Shown here: positions 35,599 through 44,063 of the stretch, piece after piece | Position numbering within the stretch: position 1 is the first letter of the stretch | Layout: each line of letters starts with the position of its first letter | Source of the DNA: Dyella sp. 2HG41-7 | GTDB lineage: Bacteria > Pseudomonadota > Gammaproteobacteria > Xanthomonadales > Rhodanobacteraceae | Length of the DNA: 64,000 bases | Assembly: GCF_021390675.1 (NCBI RefSeq) | Contig: NZ_JAJEJV010000004.1 | Location: 372,001-436,000, forward strand | Reading direction: 5' to 3' | Notes under the pieces: model-generated | Database searches by the model: none | What the model saw: the letters and a program-made list of their open reading frames with translations, nothing else | Told to the model about the DNA's origin: nothing | Program-made: the position numbers and the translations under genes

Positions 35599-36116
35599 GA
35601 TGCTATCCCCAAGAGGTTGTAGTCGCCGGGCGGCGCCGGCATGAATGCCTGTATTGCGACCCTTGAAAGGCTAGACAACCGCGATGAAACGCTTATGACG
35701 TGGGATAGCCAAGTTGGATAGCTGTCTATACCTGTTGCGCTTCGCGTTGTTTATGGCGGAACGTGCATATGGCAGCGCGATGAAATTTGCGCGTAGCGGC
35801 GATGACATGCGCGCACGAAATTGCGGTGCGTGAGAGTGTTGGAGGGTGGGAACGTTTACAGGTGGATCGCATAAAGCGATTGAAACGCTAGGGGAGAAAA
35901 AGCCGCAAATAGTGGGCTTTCGCGCAAGGCCCAACTCACCTCATGTCATTCCGGCGAAGGCCGGAATCCAGTCTAAATTTGCGTCCGAAGGACACCTAAT
36001 TTTTAATAGGGAGTGCTTCGCACTTCGTATTTGAACTGGATTCCGGCCTTCGCCGGAATGACGGTGGGGCACGGTGATGCATTGAGGGAATGCAATCATC
36101 GCAATGAGCAGGAGGA
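35599..36116. other. Intergenic stretch with a 118-bp palindromic element
   Basis: The receptor promoter should lie near 35600-35850. The 118-bp element at 35945-36062 occupies the phnM-proximal part. No gene is supported. Confidence 0.5.
35945..36062 (+). repeat. 118-bp paired palindrome element, copy A
   Basis: Each end is an ATTCCGGCGAAGGCCGGAAT palindrome; the two ends are also inverted to each other (GTCATTCC at the left, GGAATGAC at the right). The core carries GAAGGACAC and GAGTGCTTCGCAC. Copy B, of equal length and orientation, lies at 44064-44181. The sequence type is a REP-like intergenic repeat common in Proteobacteria. Confidence 0.85.
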
Positions 36117-37259
36117 CTAGAACGCCCGCTGCCCATTCACCCAAACATTCCGCACGATCGGCAACCCATCGACATCGCGCATGCGCACCACATCCGCGCG
36201 CATCCCCGTCTTCAACGACCCGCGATCGTCAAAGCCCAGCGCCTTCGCCGGATTGCGACTCACCGTCGCCATCGCCTTGGGCATCGTCCAACCGGCCTGC
36301 TTATGCAGAATAAACGCGCCATGCAACAAACTGGCGGGCACGTAGTCGGATGAGAGCATATCCAAGCGATCGGTACGCGCCAGTTCCAGCGCCGCGACAT
36401 TGCCCGAGTGCGAACCGCCGCGCACCACATTTGGCGCGCCCATCACGGTGGTGAGGCCGTGCTTGTGCGCAGCGTCGGCAGCTACCTGCGTGGTCGGGAA
36501 TTCCGAAATCGTCACGCCGATGCTGCGCGCATGGTCCACCTGCTGCGTGTCGGTGTCGTCGTGGCTGGCCAGCACCATATTGCGGCCGTGGATCATCGTC
36601 AGCACAGCGCTTTCGTGTTTGGCGCTGTAATGCGCCTGTTGTTCGGTGCGGCGTTTTACGACCTCGGCGAATTCTTCTTCCGTCCAGGTCATATGGTTTT
36701 TGCTGTAGTACTTGCGGTATTGCTCGATATCGCGGTACTGGCGTTGGCCGGGCGTGTGATCCATCAGCGAGATCAGGCGCACGCTGCCGTGATCCATCAA
36801 GGGTTCCAGCGTTTCGAGCAAGCGCGGGTAGGCCAGTTCGCAACGCAAGTGAATCCAGTGATCGGCGCGCAATGCGCCGGTAGCCTGGCCTTCGAGAATC
36901 GCGTCGTAGGTGCTGCGCAAGGTATCGATGCGTACGCTTTCCTCTTCCACGTCGCCCACCGACAACGCATCGAACACGGTGGTGATGCCGGCGGCGACCA
37001 CTTGCGCATCGTGCGTCAGCACGGCGGGGATCGACGGCCACAGCACGCCGGCGCGCGGCATCAGATGTTTTTCCAGGTTATCGGTATGCAGTTCGATCAA
37101 GCCCGGAACGATGTAGTCGCCTTCGCAGTCGATGGCGTTCGGCGCTTGCGTCGAGCCTTCGTCCACAAGGCGAATCATGCCGTTGCGCGCAATCAAAGTG
37201 CCGTGGATAACGCCTTCGTCGAGCACGATGCGGGCGTTGGTCAGAGCTAAATCGTTCAT
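36117..37259 (-). CDS. phnM: PhnM, RPnTP diphosphatase
   Basis: A 380-residue amidohydrolase-fold enzyme that removes diphosphate from alpha-D-ribose 1-methylphosphonate 5-triphosphate in the C-P lyase pathway. Visible markers are GDYIVPGLIELHTDNLEKHL (the HxD metal pair), the long TSTVFDAL-type strand (TTVFDALSVGD), SLMDHTPGQRQY, and SHDDTD near residue 235. It is the last gene of the minus-strand operon, 37 bases after phnL. Length fits the family. Confidence 0.95.
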   Translation of the reverse strand: MNDLALTNARIVLDEGVIHGTLIARNGMIRLVDEGSTQAPNAIDCEGDYIVPGLIELHTDNLEKHLMPRAGVLWPSIPAVLTHDAQVVAAGITTVFDALSVGDVEEESVRIDTLRSTYDAILEGQATGALRADHWIHLRCELAYPRLLETLEPLMDHGSVRLISLMDHTPGQRQYRDIEQYRKYYSKNHMTWTEEEFAEVVKRRTEQQAHYSAKHESAVLTMIHGRNMVLASHDDTDTQQVDHARSIGVTISEFPTTQVAADAAHKHGLTTVMGAPNVVRGGSHSGNVAALELARTDRLDMLSSDYVPASLLHGAFILHKQAGWTMPKAMATVSRNPAKALGFDDRGSLKTGMRADVVRMRDVDGLPIVRNVWVNGQRAF

Positions 37260-37296
37260 GGTGATCTCGGCGAAAAGTAAAATGATTTAAAAAGAT

Positions 37297-37998
37297 TCAG
37301 GCCGCTTCGAGCGCTTCCATCGGGAACAGCCGCGTGGCGACGCGATCGCGCATGTCCTCGTCGTGGAAGATGCCGAGCACCGCCGAGCCGTCCGCACGTG
37401 CTTCAGCCAACAGCTGCGCGACGACGTTGCGGTTCTCGGCATCCAGCGATGCAGTGGGTTCGTCCAGCAGCAGAATCGGGCGCCGCACGATCAAGCCGCG
37501 CGCGATATTCACGCGCTGCTGTTCGCCGCCAGAGAACGTGCTGGGCGGCAAGGCCCATAGACGTTCCGGCACGTTCAAGCGACGCAGCAGATCGCTGGCG
37601 CGTTGGCGCGCTTCGTCGCCGTCCACGCCCATCTGCAGCAACGGTTCGGCCACGATATCCAGCGCCGGCACGCGCGGAATCACGCGCAGAAACTGGCTGA
37701 CGTAAGCGAGCGTGCGACGGCGTACATCCAGCACTTCGTGCGGCGTCGCCTTGGCCAGATCGATCCAGCGCTCGTCGTGGCGCACATGCACGAGGCCGAA
37801 GCTCGGGCGATAGTTGGCGTAGATCACGCGCAGCAACGTACTTTTGCCCGCGCCGGAAGGGCCGGACAGCACCACGCATTCGCCCGCATGCAAACGCAGG
37901 TCAAGGCCGCGCAGCACGTTCAGGCGCGCGCCGTGCTGGTGGTGCAATTCAAACGACTTGCTAAGGTCGCGCAGTTCGAGCATCAAGGCGGCGGTCAT
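37297..37998 (-). CDS. phnL: PhnL, ABC-type protein of the C-P lyase system
   Basis: A 233-residue ATPase with Walker A GPSGAGKST, signature FSGGEQQRVNIARGL and Walker B ILLLDEPTASLD. It works with PhnGHI in forming ribose 1-methylphosphonate triphosphate, rather than as a transporter. Its ATG overlaps the phnK stop (ATGA), which fixes the start. Confidence 0.95.
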   Translation of the reverse strand: MTAALMLELRDLSKSFELHHQHGARLNVLRGLDLRLHAGECVVLSGPSGAGKSTLLRVIYANYRPSFGLVHVRHDERWIDLAKATPHEVLDVRRRTLAYVSQFLRVIPRVPALDIVAEPLLQMGVDGDEARQRASDLLRRLNVPERLWALPPSTFSGGEQQRVNIARGLIVRRPILLLDEPTASLDAENRNVVAQLLAEARADGSAVLGIFHDEDMRDRVATRLFPMEALEAA

Positions 37999-38765
37999 GT
38001 CGTCAGCACCGAAGAAACCAGCAGTTGCGTGTACGGATGTTGGGGGTCGTCGAGGATTTGATCGGTGAGTCCGGTTTCGACCACGCGCCCGCCTTGCATC
38101 ACGATCGTGCGTGCGGCGAGCAGGCGCGCCACGGCCAGGTCGTGCGTCACCATCACGGCGGCCAGGCCCAGTTCGTTCACCAATCGGCGCAACAGATCCA
38201 GAATGCGCGCCTGTACCGAGACATCGAGACCGGCGGTGGGTTCGTCCATAAACACCAGCCGCGGTTGCGTCACCAGCGTGCGCGCAATTTGCAGACGTTG
38301 CTGCATCCCGCCGGAGAAACTCGTCGGCGCATCGTCGATACGCGAGGGATCGATCTCCACGCGCTCCAACCACCCGCGCGCAATGTGGCGAAGCTGCGCG
38401 TAGTTGCGCATACCCAGCGCCATCAAGCGTTCGGCGACATTTGCGCCGGCGCTGACATTGAGGCGCAAACCGTCGCGCGGATTCTGCGTAACGAAACCCC
38501 ATTCCTCACGCGCCAGGCGGCGGCGATCCGCTTCGCTCAACGAACCCAATTCCAGCCAATGACCGCTGCGTTGGCGATAGCGCACCGAGCCGGCGGTGGG
38601 CGACAGTTGGGCCGCCACTGTATTGAGCAAAGTCGACTTGCCGGAGCCGGATTCGCCCACGATGCACAGCAATTCGCCCGGATGCAGCTCGAAGCTCACG
38701 TCCTCGCAACCGATGCGCTGACCGTAGTGGCGACTCAATCCGCGTACTTGCAACAGTGCGCTCAT
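37995..38765 (-). CDS. phnK: PhnK, ABC-type protein of the C-P lyase core
   Basis: A 256-residue ATPase with Walker A GESGSGKST, signature SFSGGMQQRLQIARTL and Walker B LVFMDEPTAGLD. PhnK docks on the PhnGHIJ core through PhnJ and couples ATP to the lyase cycle. Four-base overlaps with both phnJ and phnL show tight translational coupling. Confidence 0.95.
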   Translation of the reverse strand: MSALLQVRGLSRHYGQRIGCEDVSFELHPGELLCIVGESGSGKSTLLNTVAAQLSPTAGSVRYRQRSGHWLELGSLSEADRRRLAREEWGFVTQNPRDGLRLNVSAGANVAERLMALGMRNYAQLRHIARGWLERVEIDPSRIDDAPTSFSGGMQQRLQIARTLVTQPRLVFMDEPTAGLDVSVQARILDLLRRLVNELGLAAVMVTHDLAVARLLAARTIVMQGGRVVETGLTDQILDDPQHPYTQLLVSSVLTT

Positions 38766-39595
38766 GCTTGGGCCTCCAGGCGGCGGCCGCTGCAGAAATC
38801 GGTGTCCGAACACACAAACATGCGCGTACCGCGATCGTCCACCACCACTTCGTCCAAATAGCTTTCGCCGGAGCCGCACAGTTCGCAGTGGTGTTCCCAA
38901 CGCTGGATCTCGAACGGATGATCGTCGAACGCCAGGCTCTCCACATGCGTGTACGGCGGTATGGCGTAAAGACGCTTCTCGCGTCCGGCGCCGAACAGCA
39001 TCAAGGCCGGCGAACGATCGAGTTTGGGATTGTCGAATTTCGGAATCGGCGAGGGCGATGTAAGAAAGCGTCCATCCACCAGCACCGGATAGTCGTAGCT
39101 GGTGGCGATGTGTCCGTACTGGGCGATGTCTTCGTACAACTTCACATGCATCAATCCGTAATCCGCCAGGGCGTGCAAGGTTCGCGTCTCGGCTTCCCGA
39201 GGTTCCAGGGTGCGCAGCGGTTCGGGCTCGGGCACCTGGAACACAAGAATCTGATCTTCGCGTAGCGATGTTTCAGGAATGCGGTGACGCGTTTGGATCA
39301 GCGTGGCGTCGGCGGTGTGTTCCGTGGTGACCACTCCCGCGACGCGGCCGAAAAAGCGGCGGATATTCACCGCGTTGGTGGTGTCGTCCGCGCCTTGATC
39401 GATCACTTTCAAAACATCGTCAGGTCCAAGCAAGGCGGCAGTCACTTGAATACCGCCCGTGCCCCAGCCGTACGGCAAAGGCATTTCGCGACTGCCGAAC
39501 GGTACCTGGTAACCGGGAATCGCCACGGCTTTCAGCAACGCGCGGCGCAGCATGCGTTTGGTGTCTTCGTCGAGGAAGGCGAAGTTGTATGTCAT
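38762..39595 (-). CDS. phnJ: PhnJ, C-P lyase radical-SAM enzyme
   Basis: A 277-residue enzyme that breaks the carbon-phosphorus bond by radical chemistry. The four C-terminal cysteines (237, 240, 262, 268, in HCELCG and FVCSDTDFC) keep the spacing of 3, 22 and 6 known for the family and bind the iron-sulfur cluster and thiyl radical. PLPYGWGTGGIQ near residue 40 is the conserved Gly segment. It overlaps phnI by four bases. Confidence 0.96.
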   Translation of the reverse strand: MTYNFAFLDEDTKRMLRRALLKAVAIPGYQVPFGSREMPLPYGWGTGGIQVTAALLGPDDVLKVIDQGADDTTNAVNIRRFFGRVAGVVTTEHTADATLIQTRHRIPETSLREDQILVFQVPEPEPLRTLEPREAETRTLHALADYGLMHVKLYEDIAQYGHIATSYDYPVLVDGRFLTSPSPIPKFDNPKLDRSPALMLFGAGREKRLYAIPPYTHVESLAFDDHPFEIQRWEHHCELCGSGESYLDEVVVDDRGTRMFVCSDTDFCSGRRLEAQA

Positions 39596-40797
39596 GGGTT
39601 TTGCACCTCAAGCGACTCCCTCCCCTGTGAAGCAGGGGAGGGTTGGGGTGGGGTTGTGGTGTCTTGCGATGCCGTTGCATCGGAGCACCCCCTCCCAGCC
39701 TCCCCCTGTTGCACGGGGGGAGGAGCGGTGTTGTTTGCGTCGCCTATGTGTTTCGCCGCCAGTGTGCGCAGCAACGACAACTCCGCTTGAAAATCGACGT
39801 AATGCGGCAATTTCAAATGCTGCACAAAGCCCGAGGCTTCCACGCTGTCCGAATGCGACAGCACGAATTCCTGATTCTGCGCGGGCGCATAGTTCGGCTC
39901 CGCCAACTCATCGCAACGCAGCGCGCGATCGACCAAGGCCATCGACATCGCCTTGCGCTCGCCTTCACCCATGCACAAGCCGTAGCCGCGTGTGAATTGC
40001 GGCGGCAGGCTATTGCCGCCGTGAAATTGATTGATCATCTGGCATTCCGTCAGCACGATCGAACCGATCTCGATGGCAAAACCCAGTTCTTCCGGACACA
40101 CCAGCACATCAACTTCGCCCATGCGGATTTCGCCGGCGAACGGATGGCTCTCCGCGTAACCGCGCTGCGTGGAATACGCCATGCTCAGCAGAAAACCTTC
40201 ATCGCCGCGCGAGAGATTTTGCAAACGCGTGGCGCGATCGGCGGGGAAGGTGAGCGGTTCGCGGGTGAGATCGATCGGCTCCGGATCGCTGCCGGGATCA
40301 ATGCGTTCGATCAAGGCTTCAGCGTCCAGCAGATCGAGCACGCGCGGCATATTCGGCGGCAGCGGCGCATCAGCCAGCGCAATATTGGTCACCGGCACCG
40401 CATCGAATTCGAGCAAACGCTGCGTGTAATCGTAGGTGGGGCCTAACACCTGGCCGCCAGGAATATCCTTGAACGTGCCCGACACGCGGCGACGCACACG
40501 CATCGCCGTGGTATCCAGCGGCTGCGTGTAACCGAAGCGCGGCAACGTGGTGCGATACGCGCGCAGCAGAAAAATCGCTTCCAGCATATCGCCGGCGGCT
40601 TGGCGAATCGCCAGCGCGGCGAGATCTTCGTCGTATAGCGAGCCTTCCTGCATCACGCGCGCCACGCCCAAGCGCAGCTGTTCGCGAATCTGCGCAAGCT
40701 CCAGCTCCGGCACGGCGCGATCGCCGCGGCGCGCTTCGGCCAACAATTCCAGCGAACGAGCGATCGCTAGTTCACCGCCTTTTACGGCTACGTACAT
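39592..40797 (-). CDS. phnI: PhnI, C-P lyase core subunit, with repeat-encoded tail
   Basis: A 401-residue nucleosidase-type subunit that exchanges adenine for phosphonate on ATP. The first 354 residues match the usual family length, with RRRVSGTFKDIPGGQVLGPTY region and GYGLCMGEGERKAMSMALVD near the end. The last 47 residues are read from a GC-rich intergenic-type repeat (39616-39726) and are rich in Pro, Gln, Ser and Thr, not conserved protein. The same repeat is in phnH. Activity probably persists because the core is intact. Confidence 0.93.
   Translation of the reverse strand: MYVAVKGGELAIARSLELLAEARRGDRAVPELELAQIREQLRLGVARVMQEGSLYDEDLAALAIRQAAGDMLEAIFLLRAYRTTLPRFGYTQPLDTTAMRVRRRVSGTFKDIPGGQVLGPTYDYTQRLLEFDAVPVTNIALADAPLPPNMPRVLDLLDAEALIERIDPGSDPEPIDLTREPLTFPADRATRLQNLSRGDEGFLLSMAYSTQRGYAESHPFAGEIRMGEVDVLVCPEELGFAIEIGSIVLTECQMINQFHGGNSLPPQFTRGYGLCMGEGERKAMSMALVDRALRCDELAEPNYAPAQNQEFVLSHSDSVEASGFVQHLKLPHYVDFQAELSLLRTLAAKHIGDANNTAPPPVQQGEAGRGCSDATASQDTTTPPQPSPASQGRESLEVQNP
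39616..39726 (+). repeat. GC-rich repeat inside phnI, with G-quadruplex motif
   Basis: It starts CTCCCTCCCCTG and ends GGGGGGAGGAGC, so its ends are inverted to each other. Four G-tracts lie at 39635-39653 (GGGGAGGGTTGGGGTGGGG) on the strand that templates phn transcription. The centre has TGTCTTGCGA and ATCGGAGCACCCCCTCCC. A close relative lies in phnH. Confidence 0.85.
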
Positions 40798-41493
40798 TCA
40801 ACCCTCCAGCAGGCGCGTCGTGCGCGGCAAGGCCAGCACGTGCTGCCCGGCGACGAAATACAGATCGATGCCGAGCGGAAGCTGCGCGGCGAGTGCGGCA
40901 CGTTGTTGCCAGAAATCGGCGGGTAATCCGTCGATGGCGACGGTCTCGGTGTCGCGGATGCCGGGACCTGTGAATGTGCTCCCTCCCCTGCGTGCAGGGG
41001 AGGGTTGGGGTGGGGTTGCGCTGTCTTGCGACAAGGCAGCATCAGAGCACCCCCTCCCAACCTCCCCCCCGGATCGAGTCCGGGGCAGGCTCTGCAAGCA
41101 GGGGGAGGAGCTGATCGCGGCGACTTGAATAATCAAACTCGCCGACCGATCCGGATAACGCGGATCGCCCAAGGCAAACGTTTCCAGCGGCGGCATCGAC
41201 ATCGGATCGGTGATCAACGCAAAGTCCGCCTGCTTGTGCGCTTCCACCAGCTTCAAACCGGCGTGAAAGCGCACATGGCGAACGGCTTCGTCTTCAGGTT
41301 GCTGTAGCCATACAGATGTCGTCGCATCGCACAGCGTCAGCACAATCGCCATCGCTGCGGATGAAATCGGCGCAGGCGAGGGCGGCAGTATTGGCAGCGC
41401 ACGCGGCACGGCGGGACGCGCCATCGCCTGCAACAACTCACGGAAGGTGCGTTGGCTATCGAACACGGGATGGGCAAAGGCGGCCAGCATCAT
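40798..41493 (-). CDS. phnH: PhnH, C-P lyase core subunit, with in-frame repeat insertion
   Basis: A 231-residue subunit, against about 190-200 usual. The core is recognisable (FAHPVFDSQRTFRELLQAMA at the start, RFHAGLKL, TGPGIRDTETVAI and the final HVLALPRTTRL). Residues about 128-172 are encoded by a GC-rich repeat (40979-41111) inserted in frame just before the TFTGPGI strand, probably a surface loop. Its ATG overlaps the phnG stop, and phnI starts directly after its TGA. Confidence 0.92.
   Translation of the reverse strand: MMLAAFAHPVFDSQRTFRELLQAMARPAVPRALPILPPSPAPISSAAMAIVLTLCDATTSVWLQQPEDEAVRHVRFHAGLKLVEAHKQADFALITDPMSMPPLETFALGDPRYPDRSASLIIQVAAISSSPCLQSLPRTRSGGEVGRGCSDAALSQDSATPPQPSPARRGGSTFTGPGIRDTETVAIDGLPADFWQQRAALAAQLPLGIDLYFVAGQHVLALPRTTRLLEG
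40979..41111 (+). repeat. GC-rich repeat inside phnH, with G-quadruplex motif
   Basis: It is the same family as 39616-39726: CTCCCTCCCCTG start, GGGGGAGGAGC end, TGTCTTGCGA and CACCCCCTCCCAACC in the middle, plus an extra GGATCGAGTCCGGGGCAGGC segment. Four G-tracts lie at 40997-41015. Confidence 0.85.
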
Positions 41494-41936
41494 TCGCCCC
41501 GCACCACGGTGAAAAATTCCACCTTGCTCGCCGCCGCCTTGCGGCTGGCATCGTCGCGACGACGATCCAGCGAACGGCGCAGCGGCTCGATCACATGCAG
41601 GGTCAGCTGCGTGGAGTAGCCGTCGTCTTGCAGCATCGCATCGGCGAGCGCGGCCAGTTCGGCGTGGCGGGTATTGCTGCCGCGCACCCACGCGTGGCCG
41701 ATATGGCCGCCGGCCTGCACGCTGCAGCGGGTCACGGTGATCTCGCCGAAATTGAACTGCGGACCGGCGCCGCCGACCCGGCCGCGCAACATGTATAGAC
41801 CCGTCTGCGCAGGGCGCAGCCAGGAGGTGTCGGCCGGCGGCGCAAAGGCGTTCATCGCCTGCGCCAGCTCGGCCGGATCGGCCTGCGCCAGCAGCGACAT
41901 CCAGTCGGCGCGCGCCAAGTGAGGGGAAATGTCCAT
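41490..41936 (-). CDS. phnG: PhnG, C-P lyase core subunit
   Basis: A 148-residue subunit of the PhnGHIJ core: RADWMSLLAQADPAEL at the start, FNFGEITVTRCSVQ with conserved Gly and Arg, and HAELAALADAMLQ. It is the first gene of the phnGHIJKLM operon. AGGA six bases upstream of 41936 sets the start; a longer start at 41957 would run into the operator region. Confidence 0.94.
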   Translation of the reverse strand: MDISPHLARADWMSLLAQADPAELAQAMNAFAPPADTSWLRPAQTGLYMLRGRVGGAGPQFNFGEITVTRCSVQAGGHIGHAWVRGSNTRHAELAALADAMLQDDGYSTQLTLHVIEPLRRSLDRRRDDASRKAAASKVEFFTVVRGE

Positions 41937-41960
41937 CGGTGTTCCTAGGCTTGTCACAAA

Positions 41961-41978
41961 TGTCTAGTTATCTAGACA
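41961..41978. promoter_or_regulatory. Probable PhnF operator
   Basis: TGTCTAG, TTAT, CTAGACA is a perfect 18-bp inverted repeat in the divergent gap between phnG and phnF, 25 bases before phnG. GntR/HutC-family regulators bind such TCTA/TAGA dyads. A related half-site ATAGACAGG lies at 42052-42060. Confidence 0.6.
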
Positions 41979-42071
41979 GGCTGGGCCGCCTTGAGGAGGC
42001 CCCGTGAGGATCATTGCAGCAGCCCAGCGTGCCGCTGCGATGACGGGCAATAGACAGGTTGAGGACGTGGT

Positions 42072-42803
42072 ATGAGCGAAATCGAACGCGGACGGGGCGT
42101 GGCGCTGTGGAGCCAGATCAGCGGCATTCTCGCGTCGGAAATCATTAAAGGGCAGCCGCGCCAGGGCGAGCAATTGCCTTCCGCGCAGGAGCTGGCGGAG
42201 CGCTTCGACGTCAATCGTCACACCGTGCGCCGCGCCATCGCCGCGCTGGAAGAGCGCAACCTCGTGCGCACCGAACAAGGCCGCGGCACCTTCGTGCAAG
42301 AGCAGACGATGGATTACGTCATCAGCCGCCGCACGCGTTTTACACAGAACATGCGCAACCTCAATGTCGAAGCCGACATGGAATTTCTGGAGGAAGCACG
42401 TGAAATTCCGCCGCCGAAAGTGGCGCAAGCGCTGGGTCTGGATCGCCACGAATACGTCTATCGCATTGAAACGCTGGATCGCGCCGACGGCCATATCGTC
42501 GACTACAGCACCGCGTATTTTCCCGCCGCGCGGTTCCCCGAATTTCCCGCCGTGTATCGCCGGCTGCGTTCAGTGACGCGCACGCTGGCGGAATTCGGCG
42601 TATCCGATTACGAACGCAAGCACACGCGCGTTTCCGCGCGCTTGCCCGATGCGAATACCGCGCGCCTGATGAAGCAACCGGCCAATCGCCCTGTGCTCTA
42701 CGTGCAATCGATCAATGCCGATACGCGCGGCATGCCGGTGCAATACGGCATTACGCGTTTCTCCGGCGATTGGGTGCAACTTGTGCTGATGGCGGATCAC
42801 TGA
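42072..42803 (+). CDS. phnF: PhnF, GntR/HutC-family regulator
   Basis: A 243-residue regulator. The winged helix is at about 8-76 (LASEIIKGQPRQGEQLPSAQ, NRHTVRRAIAALEERNLVRT). A UTRA effector domain follows (about 95-240, EYVYRIETLDRADG, RPVLYVQSINADTRGMPVQY). It should repress the divergent phn operon through the palindrome at 41961 and respond to a phosphonate intermediate. Its TGA overlaps the ATG of the next gene. Confidence 0.92.
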   Translation: MSEIERGRGVALWSQISGILASEIIKGQPRQGEQLPSAQELAERFDVNRHTVRRAIAALEERNLVRTEQGRGTFVQEQTMDYVISRRTRFTQNMRNLNVEADMEFLEEAREIPPPKVAQALGLDRHEYVYRIETLDRADGHIVDYSTAYFPAARFPEFPAVYRRLRSVTRTLAEFGVSDYERKHTRVSARLPDANTARLMKQPANRPVLYVQSINADTRGMPVQYGITRFSGDWVQLVLMADH

Positions 42804-43459
42804 TGCGTTATGCCGTGTATTTCTGCCCTGCCGAGGGCAGCGCGCTGGATGTGTTGGGGCGCGAGTGGCTGTCTATCGAGCAATTGCCCGCTATCGAAGT
42901 CGAACGTTTGCGCGCATTGACGATCAATGTGCGCCGCTACGGCTGGCACGCCACCCTTTGCGCGCCGTTCGCGTTGACCGAATCCGCCCGCTACGACGAT
43001 CTGCGCCGCGAAGTCGTCGACATCGCGCAACGTAGTCGCACAATCGAAGTTCCTCTGCAGCTGGATAAGCTCGCCGGCTTTCTTGCGCTGCGACCGTCCG
43101 TCGAAGAGCAGCCGATCAAGGCGTTAGCCGAACGCTGCGTGCGCCAATTGAACGCACTGCGCGCGCCCAACACCGAAGCCGCATGGCGGCGCCGCGCGCC
43201 GCATCTGGATGGCGTCGAACTCGCGCTCTTTCGCCAATTCGGCTACCCCTACGTGCTGGATCGTTTCCGTTTTCATATGACTGTCGCAGCGCCGGCGGAT
43301 GATGGGCAAGAGCGCTCGATACGCGAGTGGTTTGCGCCATTCCTGGCAAAGGGTTTGGCCGCGCGCATCGAGGCGCTCACACTTTGCTACGAAAAAGCCC
43401 CCGATCGACCTTTCGAAGTGATCGAACGGATTCCGCTCGGCACAGGAACGGCGACATGA
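42803..43459 (+). CDS. DUF1045 phosphonate-metabolism protein
   Basis: A 218-residue protein of the DUF1045 family, a 2H-phosphoesterase-like fold often encoded with C-P lyase genes. The paired motifs are visible: YGWHATLCAPFAL (first HxT-like) near residue 47 and FRFHMTVAAP (second) near residue 155. It may process a cyclic or activated phosphoribosyl intermediate, but activity is unproven. It is coupled to phnF (TGATG) and to phnN (ATGA). Confidence 0.88.
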   Translation: MRYAVYFCPAEGSALDVLGREWLSIEQLPAIEVERLRALTINVRRYGWHATLCAPFALTESARYDDLRREVVDIAQRSRTIEVPLQLDKLAGFLALRPSVEEQPIKALAERCVRQLNALRAPNTEAAWRRRAPHLDGVELALFRQFGYPYVLDRFRFHMTVAAPADDGQERSIREWFAPFLAKGLAARIEALTLCYEKAPDRPFEVIERIPLGTGTAT

Positions 43460-44016
43460 GCGCAGGTTGTTTGTATTACGTAATGGGTCCGTCGGGCGTG
43501 GGCAAGGACAGCGTGCTTGCGTGGGTGCGCGAGCACGGCGTGCCGCACGGCGTGTTGTGCGCGCATCGTTACATTACGCGGCCCGCGCATGCCGGCAGCG
43601 AAAATCATGTGGCGTTGAGCGATGCGGAATTCCAATCGCGCGAACAACGCGGATTGTTCGCGCTGACGTGGGAAGCGCATGGCTTGCACTATGGGATCGG
43701 CAACGAAGTAGGGCATTGGCTCGCGCGCGGCGCCGATGTATTGGTGAACGGATCGCGTGGTGCGTTCGCGCTGGCATGCGAGCGGTTTCCGAGCTTGCGG
43801 CCGGTGTTGATTACGGCGAGTCCGGATGTGATCGCCAAACGGTTGGCTGCGCGCGGGCGAGAGTCGGAGGCGGAGATTGCTGCGCGGATTGCGCGGTTGA
43901 GTGCGTATCCGGTTCCGCCGGACAGTGTCGTGATTCACAACGATGGGTGTCTTGCGGAAGCTGGGGCGAGTTTGTTGCAGGCGATACGCGCTGCGCATTT
44001 GCGTCGCGCGGGTTAA
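43456..44016 (+). CDS. phnN: PhnN, ribose 1,5-bisphosphate phosphokinase
   Basis: A 186-residue P-loop kinase with Walker A MGPSGVGKDS and guanylate-kinase-like motifs (RYITRPAHAGSENHVALSDAE, NGSRGAF, ITASPDVIAKRLAARGRE). It makes PRPP from ribose 1,5-bisphosphate, the end product of the pathway, returning the sugar to nucleotide synthesis. It is last in the plus-strand operon, 48 bases before copy B of the 118-bp element. Confidence 0.94.
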   Translation: MSAGCLYYVMGPSGVGKDSVLAWVREHGVPHGVLCAHRYITRPAHAGSENHVALSDAEFQSREQRGLFALTWEAHGLHYGIGNEVGHWLARGADVLVNGSRGAFALACERFPSLRPVLITASPDVIAKRLAARGRESEAEIAARIARLSAYPVPPDSVVIHNDGCLAEAGASLLQAIRAAHLRRAG

Positions 44017-44063
44017 CGCGCGCAAGTCGCAACTTTCGCTGCAGAATCCAATCTCACCTCACC

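Noticed and set aside
32776-35622. A 948-codon plus-strand open frame
   Set aside because: It covers the TonB receptor in antisense and is extremely rich in Arg, Val, His and Gly with no motif, so it is a shadow of the receptor's codon use.
37297-38502. PhnL as a 401-residue protein
   Set aside because: The long frame runs upstream through phnK. The ATGA overlap at 37995-37998 and the family length fix the start at 37998.
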